64,000 bases of DNA from Hormiphora californensis (lineage: Eukaryota; Ctenophora; Tentaculata; Cydippida; Pleurobrachiidae), in contig CM035350.1 in assembly GCA_020137815.1 (NCBI GenBank), positions 9,710,241-9,774,240 on the forward strand. Direction: 5' to 3'. The notes below the pieces were generated by a model. The model ran no database searches and had not been told where the DNA came from. It saw only the letters and a list, made by a program, of their open reading frames with translations. How positions within the stretch are numbered: position 1 is the stretch's first letter; the number at the start of each line of letters is the position of its first letter. A program made the translations under genes and the position numbers. Shown here one piece after another: positions 1-41,339 of the stretch.

Positions 1-1084
1 AATATTAAGTGAGAATTCGGAGGAGGTGAGTTAAATAGGTAGGGCGTGATAGTCAGGGGAAGAAAATGAGAGAGAGAGAAAGTCGAAAGAATGTAGTGGG
101 AGAGATTAAAAGAAAAGCAGTCGGAGCGAAACGGAACATACTTAATAGGGGTAACATAGTTATGCAGTTTTTGCTGGGAACTTGTGAGCTGTCATAAAAA
201 ATCAAATCTAAACAGATTTAATAGTTGAGTTGTCAGTTATAGGGTAAAATACTGAGCACCTCAACTGCACCAGGGGGGTTGGTAAATTACCCCTACCTTG
301 CGGGCACGCTAAAACGCGCCTTACAACCACGATTACTAAGGGGGGGGGGGCCGGGGGGAGCGGGGGGTACTTACCAGTGGATCAGTTGATTGTGCCCCAA
401 GAAAGAGAGGGTAGTGCCCCTTGCTGTCGTTCGACATAAAACACTATGTCTTTAAGTCATCCTATAAAGAGGGGTGACGGGGATTAGAGGAGCGGTTTAA
501 CTTGCTTTCTCTCTCTTTCTTTCTCTCTCTCTCTATCTCATTCCCTTGTCTGTCACTGCTCTACTCACTTTCTTATTCCCTCTTTCAATTTCAGCTTATA
601 CCCCTCTCTATGTCTCTATCCCTTTTTGATTTTTGACAGTTTCCTTCTCTTTAAGAATCTCCCATCAAATAAATAGGTTCAGTTACCTTACTATCCAATT
701 AATCTCGATCTGCTTTAACTCCCTCCTTTACTCTCTCAAAATCTCTTTTCATTTTCTACACACAATAGTTTTAGTGGAGTGCAGTAACAGCTGCTACGAA
801 ACCAAATGTATCACATTACTACAAAGTCACACATAAGGGCCATTATTATACACATTAACACACACACAGAGGAATGAACTGCTACAGCCCATTTTCTCAC
901 AATTCCCGCGTTCATTCTGGGAGAGGAGGAGAATGCGTTCCAGCCGCTGATTTCTCCCACCATGAAATGAGGTAAACAAAGAATGTCAGGAATGTCAGTC
1001 CAATTAACGCCTACATTTATACATCCCATTTACCACACAGACCTGTCCAAACTCCAACCAGAGTGTTTGGGTGGGAAATGTGTG
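1..1084. other. Intergenic, no gene recognised
   Basis: No convincing coding exon is visible. The stretch has a G-run (about 341-372) and a CT-rich tract (about 505-650). Short open frames on both strands here show no domain or codon pattern I recognise. The 3' end of the minus-strand COMM-domain gene follows at 1085. Confidence 0.6.
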
Positions 1085-1515
1085 CTAACTTGGGGCAGCA
1101 GCCATTTTGTCTCGTGCACTTTCCAGCTGTCCTATAAACCCCTCCAACTCTTCCTCATTCATCTCACACAACACATCCTCCTTCCCAATAGCAAAGGAGA
1201 GTGTCACCAAGTTCTCATTGAGATTAGACATCCTGTTGCTGTCCAGTAACAACCTTGTCTGCCAGTCCACATCATGTAGGGTGCCCCTGTTTTCCTCCCG
1301 GGCTTCCCTTATCTCCATCACTAGCTCCCCATGGTGTTTTAACACATCATCATTATCGGTAAGTGACGTCTTCTTTTCCAGGTGTTTAGAGACCTCGGAA
1401 AGGGCAAGGATGGCAGCGGAGGGTGAGGGGAAGTGAGGGAAGAGTGTTGTTACATTGGTGTTGTTAGTTAGGACTTCTAGACAGCGTGAAACGTTCTCTT
1501 CATCAATGTTCATCA
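1085..1515 (-). CDS. COMM domain-containing protein, last exon (partial)
   Basis: The frame reads about 142 residues from an ATG at 1513 to a TAG at 1085. The C-terminal half has the COMM-domain pattern: the conserved Trp in DVDWQ near residue 82, then a strand ending NLNENLVTLSFAIG, then an acidic helix NEEELEGFIGQLESA. COMMD proteins are small cytosolic scaffold subunits (Commander/CCC complex) acting in endosomal recycling and NF-kB control; that is family knowledge. The usual length is about 190-220 aa, and the ATG follows directly after a good 3' splice site (CTCCCTACTGCAG), so this is probably a downstream exon whose 5' part I could not locate. The paralogue number cannot be assigned by eye. 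Confidence 0.7.
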
Positions 1516-1718
1516 CTGCAGTAGGGAGGATAATTAACGTTGATATATCAGGGTGGAAGTAAATAGATCTGTCTTGAAAAGAATGTTACTAAGAATGAAC
1601 TGAATGGTAAGTACGTATTTAACTAACTAAACACAGGTCACTTTGAAATAATCACAATATGTCAAAACTTAATATACAGAAACTCACTATAAGATAAACA
1701 CATTAATAAAACAACAAT

Positions 1719-2398
1719 TTAATTGGCAGTTTGCCAGTGTACCAGTACGGAAGAGAAGATACCCACCCCCGCCCCTACAACCACATCAGACAAATGGTGC
1801 TGGTGGTCCAATAACCTACTGTAAGATATCCCAACGGCTACTAGTACACTACCAGCGTGGAGTAAGGAGCCTAAACGGAGTCTACACCGAGCTACATAGA
1901 CCGATACACATCCCATTAGATAGCAGGCCATCATGGCGTGCCCAGAGAAGAAGGATTGACAGTAGTAGTGATAGTCCATGTTAGTACAGCTGCTGCTCTC
2001 CTCCTCCCGGGCTTACACCCATCTAGAAAACAGGGACGCAACCTTCCAACCCTCAACTTAACCACCCACAGGAACAGGCCACACCAGCATAACCCACTGG
2101 TGACATAGGGCAGGAAGGAGAAGATGCGACGAAGTGATGTGACTAGACATCCCCCCGTTCGCTCCATTTCGGCGGCTAACAGGACTACTCCCATAAAGGT
2201 GAAACAAAACTTGAATAGAGTCCGTGTTGTTATTGTTTCCAGGTTTACGTCAGGATACGAAATGTGATCTGTAGTAGTGTGCCGGTCATAACAAACATTG
2301 TAGTCACGTGACCGAACGGAAAAGTAGTCATAGAATGCACAAACGGTCGTGAAAAATAGCAGAGTTATCAGTAGGTAGAGTTTGTTAAACATATTCAT
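1719..2398 (-). CDS. Phospholipid phosphatase (PAP2/LPP family), with frame break
   Basis: An intronless gene of about 225 codons in two overlapping frames. The first frame starts at 2398 (an internal Met lies at 2392), has hydrophobic segments and the PAP2 motif 1 KLRVGRLRP. The second carries motif 2 FFSGH and motif 3 SRLLDHQHHLSD, with the two catalytic histidines in place. LPP enzymes dephosphorylate lipid phosphates at membranes. The frames join if one base is gained or two lost in the GAG/AGC-rich tract near 2000-2020, just after CKPG, which removes no motif. This could be a sequencing error or a recent mutation. It is shorter than typical LPP1-3 (about 280-310 aa). The promoter region is shared head-to-head with the DDX gene. 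Confidence 0.8.
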
Positions 2399-3675
2399 AT
2401 GATCCTAAGATAATCGATTAAATATATTTCTGAACCATCTATTAGGCGACTGCCGATTGTCCCGGGTCCCCTATCCTGGTCGGCGGTGTGCCTACTTCAG
2501 CAGTATTTTCCTACACAGCGGGCACAGTGTGTCAAAAGTGTGCGCTGGAGCTGTTCTGCACTGTGATTGGTCAAAACTGATCACGCTGTGTGCGACCTAC
2601 ACATTGCCAAGGACACGTCACGGTTGGCGTCAGGAATTTGCCCCAGACCCCACGCAGTGCAGGTCAAGGTAGAGCTGAGGCCTGAGCACTTTTCAAAGTC
2701 TGTTCGCATTTTGGCAAACGCTGCTGAACCTAATGAATTAGACAGCACCTTTCAAGTTCTCAAACAAAGGGCGCAAACGGAACGTGCACACTTTCAAAAA
2801 AGTTTATTCACTAAAATGGCTCTAACCGCCAAACCACTTAACCGTGTTGGCTGATTCAAAGTTTATCTGGTAGGAAATGTCAAGGCCTAACCCCAACCCA
2901 AACTCAAACCCTAACCATAACCCTACTTTAGCCCAAGCGCTAAAAACCGATTGTCACACGCACCAAACACCTAGATTTTAAGGCTGGCCAAAGAAACGAC
3001 GGCGCGGGATGTTCCGATCAGGTTTTCAGAAGCGCGCGGCGCGGCATAAAAATATGTTTCGAAATTTTTCGCGCCATACTTTATTTGCGTCGTTTTGTCC
3101 CGCGCGTTTTTAAGAGATCGAGTAGCAAATCCGAAAAATCGGCCTTGCGGGGACATTTTCAAAATGCGTCGCGGGGGCCCGCCCTTTTTCAAGATTTCTG
3201 TTTTCTGATTTTTTCAGTTCGCGAGACCCGATCTGTTCTCTGGCATGTGCTAGATAGCCGTGTGCCCCGCAACCAGGGGCTTGTACCGCATCTAAAGGCA
3301 GCCATTACTACTTGCTAGGCTTTGTTTTCTACTTTAACTTTTAATAGAGAGCAAAGCTTTAAGTCTAAAAGACCATGAACGCTCATTGCTCCTCGCGCCA
3401 CGCCCATTATCATGGCCTTGTTTTGCGAAATTTGTAGCGTTTATTAGGAATTCCTTGTCTGTGTAAGACTGTGCAATATAAATACCCAATGCTTCCCACG
3501 ACAAGACTTCCTTAATCCCAGGATCATAATCCCCAACTCCCAAGGCCCCTATATTTGCATGAGTTTCTTGCCACTTTATCTCTGACAACTTTGACTCCCT
3601 GCTGTTTGCGAAGTTAGGGCCACGTGTGAGTATATGACATTGCTGAGAAGAATATTACCCACTCTGTGCACTAGA
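2399..3675. promoter_or_regulatory. Divergent intergenic/promoter region between phosphatase and helicase genes
   Basis: This 1.3 kb separates two divergently transcribed genes. It contains a short telomere-like CCCTAA tract (about 2883-2928), a CpG-rich block at about 3000-3190 with many CGCG motifs, and a TATA-like TATAAATA at 3477-3484, about 150-200 bases before the helicase ATG. The promoter function is inferred from position and composition only. An 84-codon minus frame at 3334-3588 has no recognisable features and is not called. Confidence 0.4.
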
Positions 3676-10318
<6,643 letters not shown>

Positions 10319-11071
10319 GTAGTGTTGAAACAAGACTATATGTTGACGAAGCTCACCAGTCACACTCACATACATTCACACAGACAGAGAGAGTGTTGTG
10401 TGTTTTATGAAAAGAGAAACCCTGCTCAATTTATTCTCTATATATAATTGTTTGAAAGCGTTTACCCAATGTTGATTCTTCTATTTGACAGCAAAACTTT
10501 CTGTTATATTACGTGTTTGAAGTTTTTGTCCAAACGGTTCGGGGTTCCTGGAAAATTGGGGTACGGTAGAAACTCCTCTGCCAACTTGATCACTTTGTGC
10601 TTGTAGGCAACGGGGACATGTCTAGTTTACGCTCTGACCACTGCCAGACAGAGTCTTCCAATCCGCTGTTTCGTGACGACCCCTCTTCAGTTCTTTCCTC
10701 TGATGTGAAAGTGGAGAAGGGTCCGGTGTCGGGTGTATTACAGGTACAAACTGTCTGGAGATGTAGCTCCTATCTGAGCGTGTGGGCAGAGCGACATCTC
10801 CAGACAGGTTGTACCTGTACACACCGGACCCTTCTTCACTTTCACATCAGAGGAAAGAACTAAGGAGTTGTGTTACAGCTCATGCCAGCACCCAATTTTC
10901 GGCAAGGGGTCGTGTACACTTGTATCACACAGCCCCGTCTGGCGCCACCAGACCCCGTTTTGATTCTCAACGTAGTGCGCTCAGATCGGGTTGGCGCCGC
11001 CAGACATGACAGCTGTACAGCCCGATCAAATCCCAGGGCAACCCCGTATATCTCAAAGTGAAAGACAGCAG
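10319..11071. other. Intergenic between helicase and sushi genes, with palindromic element
   Basis: This holds the helicase 3' region. An inverted repeat spans 10690-10861: the arms read TTCTTTCCTCTGATGTGAAA inward from the left and pair with TTTCACATCAGAGGAAAGAA on the right; arm similarity extends about 70 bases with gaps. A short dispersed repeat at about 10925-11010 (CAGACCCCGTTTTGATTCT, then AGTGCGCTCAGAT) recurs near 24590-24720. No gene is seen. Confidence 0.65.
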
Positions 11072-13718
11072 CTAAAGGGCTAACAATAAAATTAAAACAG
11101 TAGTAAACATTATCACAAACATCCCACAGTTCATTAGTCCCATTACATCACTAGACCCAGCAGTACTAGCACCCTCCTGGTAGGTACAGGTTGGTAGGTC
11201 ATAGCTCCACTGGCTTGCCCCCGAACAGGTCACGGTACTATACCCGGACAAGGTGTACCCGCTGTTACACCTAAACTTTACGATGTCCCCGGCTTGAAAG
11301 GGTGGCTCTCCGTCCGTTCCTGTCCGCACTGTGTCAGTTGTTCCCTTGCTAACACTAAACCTGATATCCTCACAACCAGCTGGGGGGGGAGGGAATGTTA
11401 GTGAGGCCAGGGAGGGAGGAAATGTTAGTGAGCTGGGGGGGAGGGAATGTTAGTGAGCTGGGAGGGAGGAAATGTTAGTGAGCTGGGAGGGAGGGAATGT
11501 TAGTGAGGCCAGGGAGGGAGGGAATGTTAGTGAGCTGGGAGGGAGGGAATGTTAGTGAGCTGGGAGGGAGGAAATGTTAGTGAGCTGGGAGGGAGGGAAT
11601 GTTAGTGAGCTGGGAGGGAGGAAATGTTAGTGAGCTGGGAGGGAGGGAATGTTAGTGAGCTGGGAGGGAGGGAATGTTGGTGAGCTGGGAGGGAGGGAAT
11701 GTTAGTGAGCTGGGAGGGAGGGAATGTTAGTGAGCTGGGAGGGAGGGAATGTTGGTGAGCTGGGAGGGAGGGAATGTTAGTGAGCTGGGAGGGAGGGAAT
11801 GTTAGTGAGCTGGGAGGGAGGAAATGTTAGTGAGCTGGGAGGGAGGAAATGTTAGTGAGCTGGGAGGGAGGAAATGTTAGTGAGCTGGGAGGGAGGGAAT
11901 GTTAGTGAGCTGGGAGGGAGGGAATGTTAGTGAGCTGGGAGGGAGGGAATGTTAGTGAGCTGGGAGGGAGGGAATGTTAGTGAGCTGGGATCAGGGAGGA
12001 AATGTTACTGTTAGTGTTGGGTTCCTGGCCAGGGAGGAAATGTTAGTGTTGGGGCCCCGGACAGGGAGGAAATGTTAGTGTTGGGGCCAGGGAGGGGACG
12101 TTAAATTTGTTTTTCTAGAACTTGAATCCTAGATTTGCCAGTCCCTAACCTTCATAAGGAACTGTATGAATACTCACGCATGCATTTGATAAGCTGATCG
12201 GGGCTGGAATCCCATCCTGATAGGTGGGTACAGGATATTGTTGCCTTACCTCCATCCCCCACAGCTTGAGCATATCCCAGGTTACACTTTACTGACACCT
12301 GCAAGTCGGGTTATGTTTGTGAACATGTGAACAACTTAACTTGATGCAATTATAGTGTGAACAACTTGATGATGGTCAAAAGTATGAAGGAAAGAGCCAC
12401 TTGTACTCACCGCTACGTTAGAGTGTCGGACTGGGGCTGAGTAGGGCTCCTGCGTGGCAGTCTGGGGCGGATAGACGGCCAATCTCTCTGTTTCTAACAG
12501 TCGAGAACAACCCGCTGAAATGTAGAAATGGGAATCATAATACGACACATTATAGTAATCAAATGTTTTCTTGACAGTCTTCATGAGTGTTCACTTAGGC
12601 CAAGGGGTGTCCACTATTAGGGGTTGCCAAGTCGGAATGAATCGCTAGGAATCATGTTAAATTCATTGGGTAATGTACAATGTATACTGTATACATTATA
12701 CATTCTTTCGTGTACAGTGTACACAATATTACATGCGTGTACACTGTAACTTACGTCTACAGTAAAAATCGAAGTAGTTATCGACAGAAGTTGTTTTGCC
12801 ATCTGTCTCTGTGGTGATTGTTTCATAGAAGATGTTTGGGTAAATGGAACTGGAATCACAGGTTGCTGTTATCGTCCCCCACGTGTCCAGGTAGGTCAGG
12901 TTCACACCTGTGGGATCGATTTAGGTAAATTGGGGGGGTATAGAAATGGTGTGATCAGCTTGTTTTTTGATCTCGAGCTTGGCCTTGGACATTATTTCCC
13001 TAGAACTAGAAGTAGCAAACTGTACCTGTTACGCCTCGTATCTCGTTGGTGAATGTGTACGCTTCTTGGGAGCACATCACCTCAATAGTACTCTGACTCT
13101 GCAGCTCGGTTGGCGCATCTGGGTTGTTATTGGGGTTCCATGTCGCGGTTGAAAACTGACGTGAGGGGAAGTGAGTTAGAAAATACAGGAGAGAGAATCT
13201 GGATACGGGGGGTTTGGATTAGAAATGGGAGGGGAGGAAACTAAGGGTTTTGCCTGGTGGGGGAATTATAGGGTTGCAACCAGGGTCTGGGGTTAGGACT
13301 GGTACTATACTAGGAGGGGGAACTGTGTGTAGAAGTAGTCAGTAGAACTGTGGTTAGAAGTAGAACTGGCACTGATGCAGGAGTGAAAATTGGGGAGGTA
13401 GGTAGAACTTTGAAACTTCAGTTTGTGTTAGAACTGAGTGAAATTGGAGGAGAGAGACAAACAAGGGATCCCACACTCAGCACGTGGGTAAAGTTTATAT
13501 TAGAGGGAGAGTAGCTGTCAGAACATTGGCCTGACAGGGGATCAGAGTTGGGATCGGAAAACAAACAACACGTGTACATTGTTATGTTCTAACCCTCCCT
13601 TTACACACAGTCTAGCCAGGCAACGTGTACATACCTTGAGGTTTCTAGCCTCTACTTTTAGCTTATTGAGACTACAAGATGGGAGGGTTGATCTAACTAA
13701 AAGGAGGAGCAACAACAT
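11072..13718 (-). CDS. Sushi/CCP-domain cell-surface protein
   Basis: Six exons on the minus strand: 13635-13718, 13026-13155, 12755-12907, 12411-12514, 12178-12298, 11072-11379 (900 bases, 299 codons plus stop; every phase fits). The start MLLLLLLVRSTLPSC looks like a signal peptide. The middle has CCP (sushi) modules: clear ones give VSVKCNLGYAQ...WDSSPDQLIKC and GCEDIRF...IVKFRCNSGYTL...SQWSYDLPTC, and weaker ones precede them. The last 25 residues are hydrophobic (ending TTVLILLLAL) after a small-residue stretch, suggesting a GPI-attachment signal or a terminal membrane anchor. CCP proteins act in adhesion and complement-like recognition outside the cell. No closer assignment is possible; the first exon is the least certain. 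Confidence 0.78.
11383..12090 (-). repeat. Intronic minisatellite carrying a complete splice-acceptor unit
   Basis: About 25 copies of a 25-bp unit. In the transcript sense each reads CACTAAC (branch-point-like), ATTCCCTCCCTCCCAG, then CT. The real acceptor of the last sushi-gene exon (11379/11380) is the copy at the array's edge, with the same CACTAAC, C-rich tract, CAG and CT. Copies beyond about 11995 are looser. Confidence 0.85.
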
Positions 13719-14202
13719 TTCACACACTTCCTCACAAATAACACATCTCTTGAGGGGCCTCTGTATACCTCTCCCAGGGGGGGGGGCAGCCAGTCATTAC
13801 ATCCGCGTGTAAACTTGTAGAGTATAACAGCTCTAAATGGTGCGTCCCCTGCTGCCCAGGATACAAACTGATGTACTACATCATGTAGGGGATAGATCGT
13901 GCTCGCTGAGGTGATGTGAGGGGTGAAACTAAATTAAGGGAGGTCAGATAGAGTTTCTGTGAAAAATCACTGGTATGGAGTTCCCCTAATTTTGTGGAGA
14001 GGGGATAAAGAAGGAGGGAGAGGGGATAAAGAGAGAGAGAGAGAGAGAAATTTAGGGGGACTCCAGTTAGACACCTAGAAAACAAGTTGGCTAGCAAATT
14101 CAACAAAATATAAACGGGTTAAAAGCTAGTTATATATCGCTCTCTGTCTCTCTCACAGTGTGTATAAACATCTCTCTCCCATGCTGATAGTGATATATGA
14201 AG

Positions 14203-14395
14203 TATGAACGTTTGTAGACTGGCGCGTTATGAAGTTGGCTGTTCCCAGCGCGAGCTGGGGACAGCCAACTGGAGTTTAATCGCCCGGCAGGGCGATTAAA
14301 CTGGTTTAAATCCCGACTCCGATCCCGAGGCGCCAGCCGAGGGTGAGGGGGAGGTGATTTAAACCTATAACGCGATAGGCTAACAAACGTTCATA
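14203..14395. mobile_element. Small element of nested palindromes flanked by TA
   Basis: The ends are TATGAACGTTTGT and its inverse ACAAACGTTCATA. Inside, two further hairpins are nested: GTTGGCTGTTCCCAGC with GCTGGGGACAGCCAAC, and AGTTTAATCGCCC with GGGCGATTAAACT. A TA dinucleotide sits at both borders, as with Tc1/mariner-type insertion, but the superfamily is uncertain. No coding capacity. Confidence 0.6.
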
Positions 14396-14806
14396 TTTTA
14401 TGAAACCCGATAGTAATTACACACAAATAAGAGACACAACACAAGGTGAAACACACTAGAACTGCTGGTAAATAGTCAACAGATACCCTGAAAATGTGTG
14501 TAGACTTAGTGTCTACTGTTCCTAACATGTTTGAGAAAGAGAGAGAAAGATTAGGGGCAATACACACTGTCAGAGGTAATGAACAGTAAAAGAGACAATG
14601 AGAGAGAGAAATGAATGGAATGTGATTCTTTTCACTCCTTATGAGAGAGATAACATTGAAACGTGTTGCAGACATGTTTCCCCTTTCTTTTGTTGACAGA
14701 ACTGTGTGTTTACACACATTTTCAATACTTAGAATTTTACACGCATGTTATTCAAATGAAGAGAAACGCGTGAAAAAGGGAACTGGTCTGTCAAACTGCG
14801 AGGAGG

Positions 14807-15288
14807 GTGTTAAAGTGAGAGTGGACCGAATCAGAATCAGACAAGTTTGTTGTAGGTAGTAGAGATTAGCTTTCTGAGCATTTTGCGTTTTTGCCGCTCA
14901 AAATCGACCCACCCATCACTGAGATATTTTTGTTATGTTGGGAGAACTCCTGTTTAATCAGTATATATAAAACAGAAAAGAAACAATCGTGGTGTTTTAC
15001 TAACACATTCTGAATATAAGCAGTGAGGTTGACATGTCCATGCACAGAAGCAGGGCAATGCAAGCCAGCATATTCAAAATTTAAAGAATGTGTTAGTAAA
15101 ACACAAGGATTGTTTCTATCCTGTTTGATAAATGTTGATCCAGCAGGAATTCTCCCAACATAACAAAGATATCTCAGTGATGGGTGGGTCGATTTTGAGC
15201 GGCAAAAACGCAAAATGCTCAGAAAGCTAATCTCTACTACCTACAACAATTTTATCCAATTCTGATTCGGTCCACTCTCACTTTAAAT
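14807..15288. mobile_element. Foldback/MITE with arms of about 200 bp
   Basis: The left arm begins TTAAAGTGAGAGTGGACCGA and the right arm ends TCGGTCCACTCTCACTTTAA. The arms stay nearly complementary through TAGGTAGTAGAGATTAGC, TTTCTGAGCATTTTGCG and ATGTTGGGAGAA. TTAA at both ends could be a target-site duplication of a piggyBac-like element. No open frame. Confidence 0.75.
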
Positions 15289-15482
15289 CTCCCAGCTGGC
15301 GGTTATCATGTGCGCGCAAATTCTTCAAACGACTGATAAATCTGCTATCGGGTTTCATAGTGATTTGATATGTATAAACTTTACAGTGGTCACAGGGTAT
15401 ATGTATAAAAGAATGTATATGTATATGTATAAAAGAATGTATATATAAAGATTAAAATATGTATAAACCAGTCTTTGAACTA

Positions 15483-39570
<24,088 letters not shown>

Positions 39571-40848
39571 CTGCAAATGAACTCCCTAGCAATAAGGGGG
39601 GTTAAGATTTGTGATTATTATCGGTTTTCGATTCTTACCCTTGGTCGACCTGATTGGAATGGTATGGCTGAATTGTGTACCCCGTACAGGACCTGTGCGA
39701 GTGGGAGAGGACAAACAACCCCATCCAACCCCAACCATCCCGAAACTAGCCCCTCGCTGCCTCCCCCAAAACCAGGAACCCCCACTCAAATCTCCCTTAT
39801 TAGGGAGAACAGAAAACATCCCTGACCCCGGGTAAGAACGACCCTATACTAGGGGAACAGAGCCCCTGAACCACCCCCTCTCATCCCACAGAAAACTCTG
39901 CCAGGTCCTGGAGTGAGTGCATGGCCTTACCCTTTCCTCAGCAGGAACGTGCTCTGAAACATGTTACCTAACAACTAGCAGTAATAAGTAATAACGGGGA
40001 AAAGCGTAAAAACAACTAGACTATTGCATCAAAACCAAATCAAGCTAAGCTCCAGTCCCCGGCCTGGACTAGACTTGATGACCGATAAATGACTAAAGAC
40101 GCATACAACTAAAAGAAAGGTCAAACCAGATAGAAGTAAGGTGACCTTGCTATAAAAAACTAAACAAACACCATGACATGTCCAAACCGAAAACAGCACT
40201 ACTACACCCCCTAGGCCCTAGCCTATAACACTAGAAATGAATAAGGAACAACACAATAACATGAATGGTCTTATCTGATTGGAGAATGTAGATCGGTGGT
40301 CGGTAGTTGGTCTTTTCTTTGCTGTATCTTCACAGTAGCAGGGGATGGCGGGAGATCGAGATAGACAAGTGGTGAAATTCGAGAAGGCCCTCAGAGGAGG
40401 GAGAGCCGAGACGCACACACGAAAACAACAACACGAGAAGTCTGTCTGTTGGGTTTACCCGCCCCCACATGGTAACACTGACAGGGGGAATATAATATCC
40501 GTACAAGTATAATATTGATACACGTGTCTCTATGATGTGTGGTTAAAAATTAGACATTAGGTGGGGAAGGTGTGATAACTGGTAAAAAAGGGAATGAGGT
40601 GCACAGTTGATGCTTGATACTTTGGTCTTTGTGTCATAATAATTGCATGCATGATTTGGGATGCACCTCTATGATAGCTATGCAGTATGCTACACACACA
40701 CACCACACCCTCCCTCTCTGTGTGTTTCAGTAGTAGGGTTAACCTAGTTGTAGTCCCCCTATTTGGATTTCTCAACCCACTAGCGTATAATACACTAAGC
40801 GGGCCCCGTGTGCAGCGGTGAATTCAATAAATGTGTCTGGACAGTGAG

Positions 40849-40903
<55 letters not shown>

Positions 40904-40907
40904 TCTC

Positions 40908-40954
<47 letters not shown>

Positions 40955-41339
40955 CCACTACACGCACCACTCCCACACGGGGCCGTAAGGCCCCGTGCGA
41001 GAGCAGGGTTAAATCCCCCGAGCCCGGATCCTGTTGGATCTGAGGGCCCGGAGGGCCTGCGGAGTAAAGGTAGGTAGAACAATGTACATAAGGGTATGTT
41101 GAACAATGTACATATGGGGTAAAGTAAGGATAAAAAATAAACAAGGGGGAATAAAGCTCATGGTGACGGAGCACAAGACCTTCTAAACTATCTGGAAAGA
41201 GGCCCAACCTTCTGCAACGGAGACTAAGAAGATTCAACCTATCAGGAGCCGAAGAAGCAAATTGCTGGAACGGAATCTAAGGCAGCCTAAAAACAAGCAG
41301 GAACGGGTGAAAATACAAAAAGGGGGGTATCCGGAGGTT
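39571..41339. other. Presumed 5' region of the giant gene and intergenic sequence
   Basis: The first coding exon should lie here or beyond, but none is convincing; short hydrophobic starts on the minus strand at about 40262 and 40463 lack good donors. A second copy of the 22-base microexon region is visible at 39931-39953, one base out of phase. A (CT)n tract lies at about 40851-40950, next to a GGGGCCGTAAGGCCCC palindrome (about 40979-40994). Confidence 0.4.

Larger units (their letters stand above)
13719..15482. other. Intergenic with two palindromic elements
   Basis: No gene is identified. Two structured elements lie here (14203-14395 and 14807-15288). A segment near 13800-13870 reads open on the minus strand but has no splice or domain support. 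GA-rich stretches occur at 14028-14050. Confidence 0.6.

Noticed and set aside
3334..3588. 84-codon minus-strand frame upstream of the helicase
   Set aside because: No domain, no clear splice support, and it lies in the likely helicase promoter.
39931..39953. Alternative 22/23-base microexon
   Set aside because: Clearly homologous to 39549-39570 but one base out of phase with the next exon, so not called as coding.
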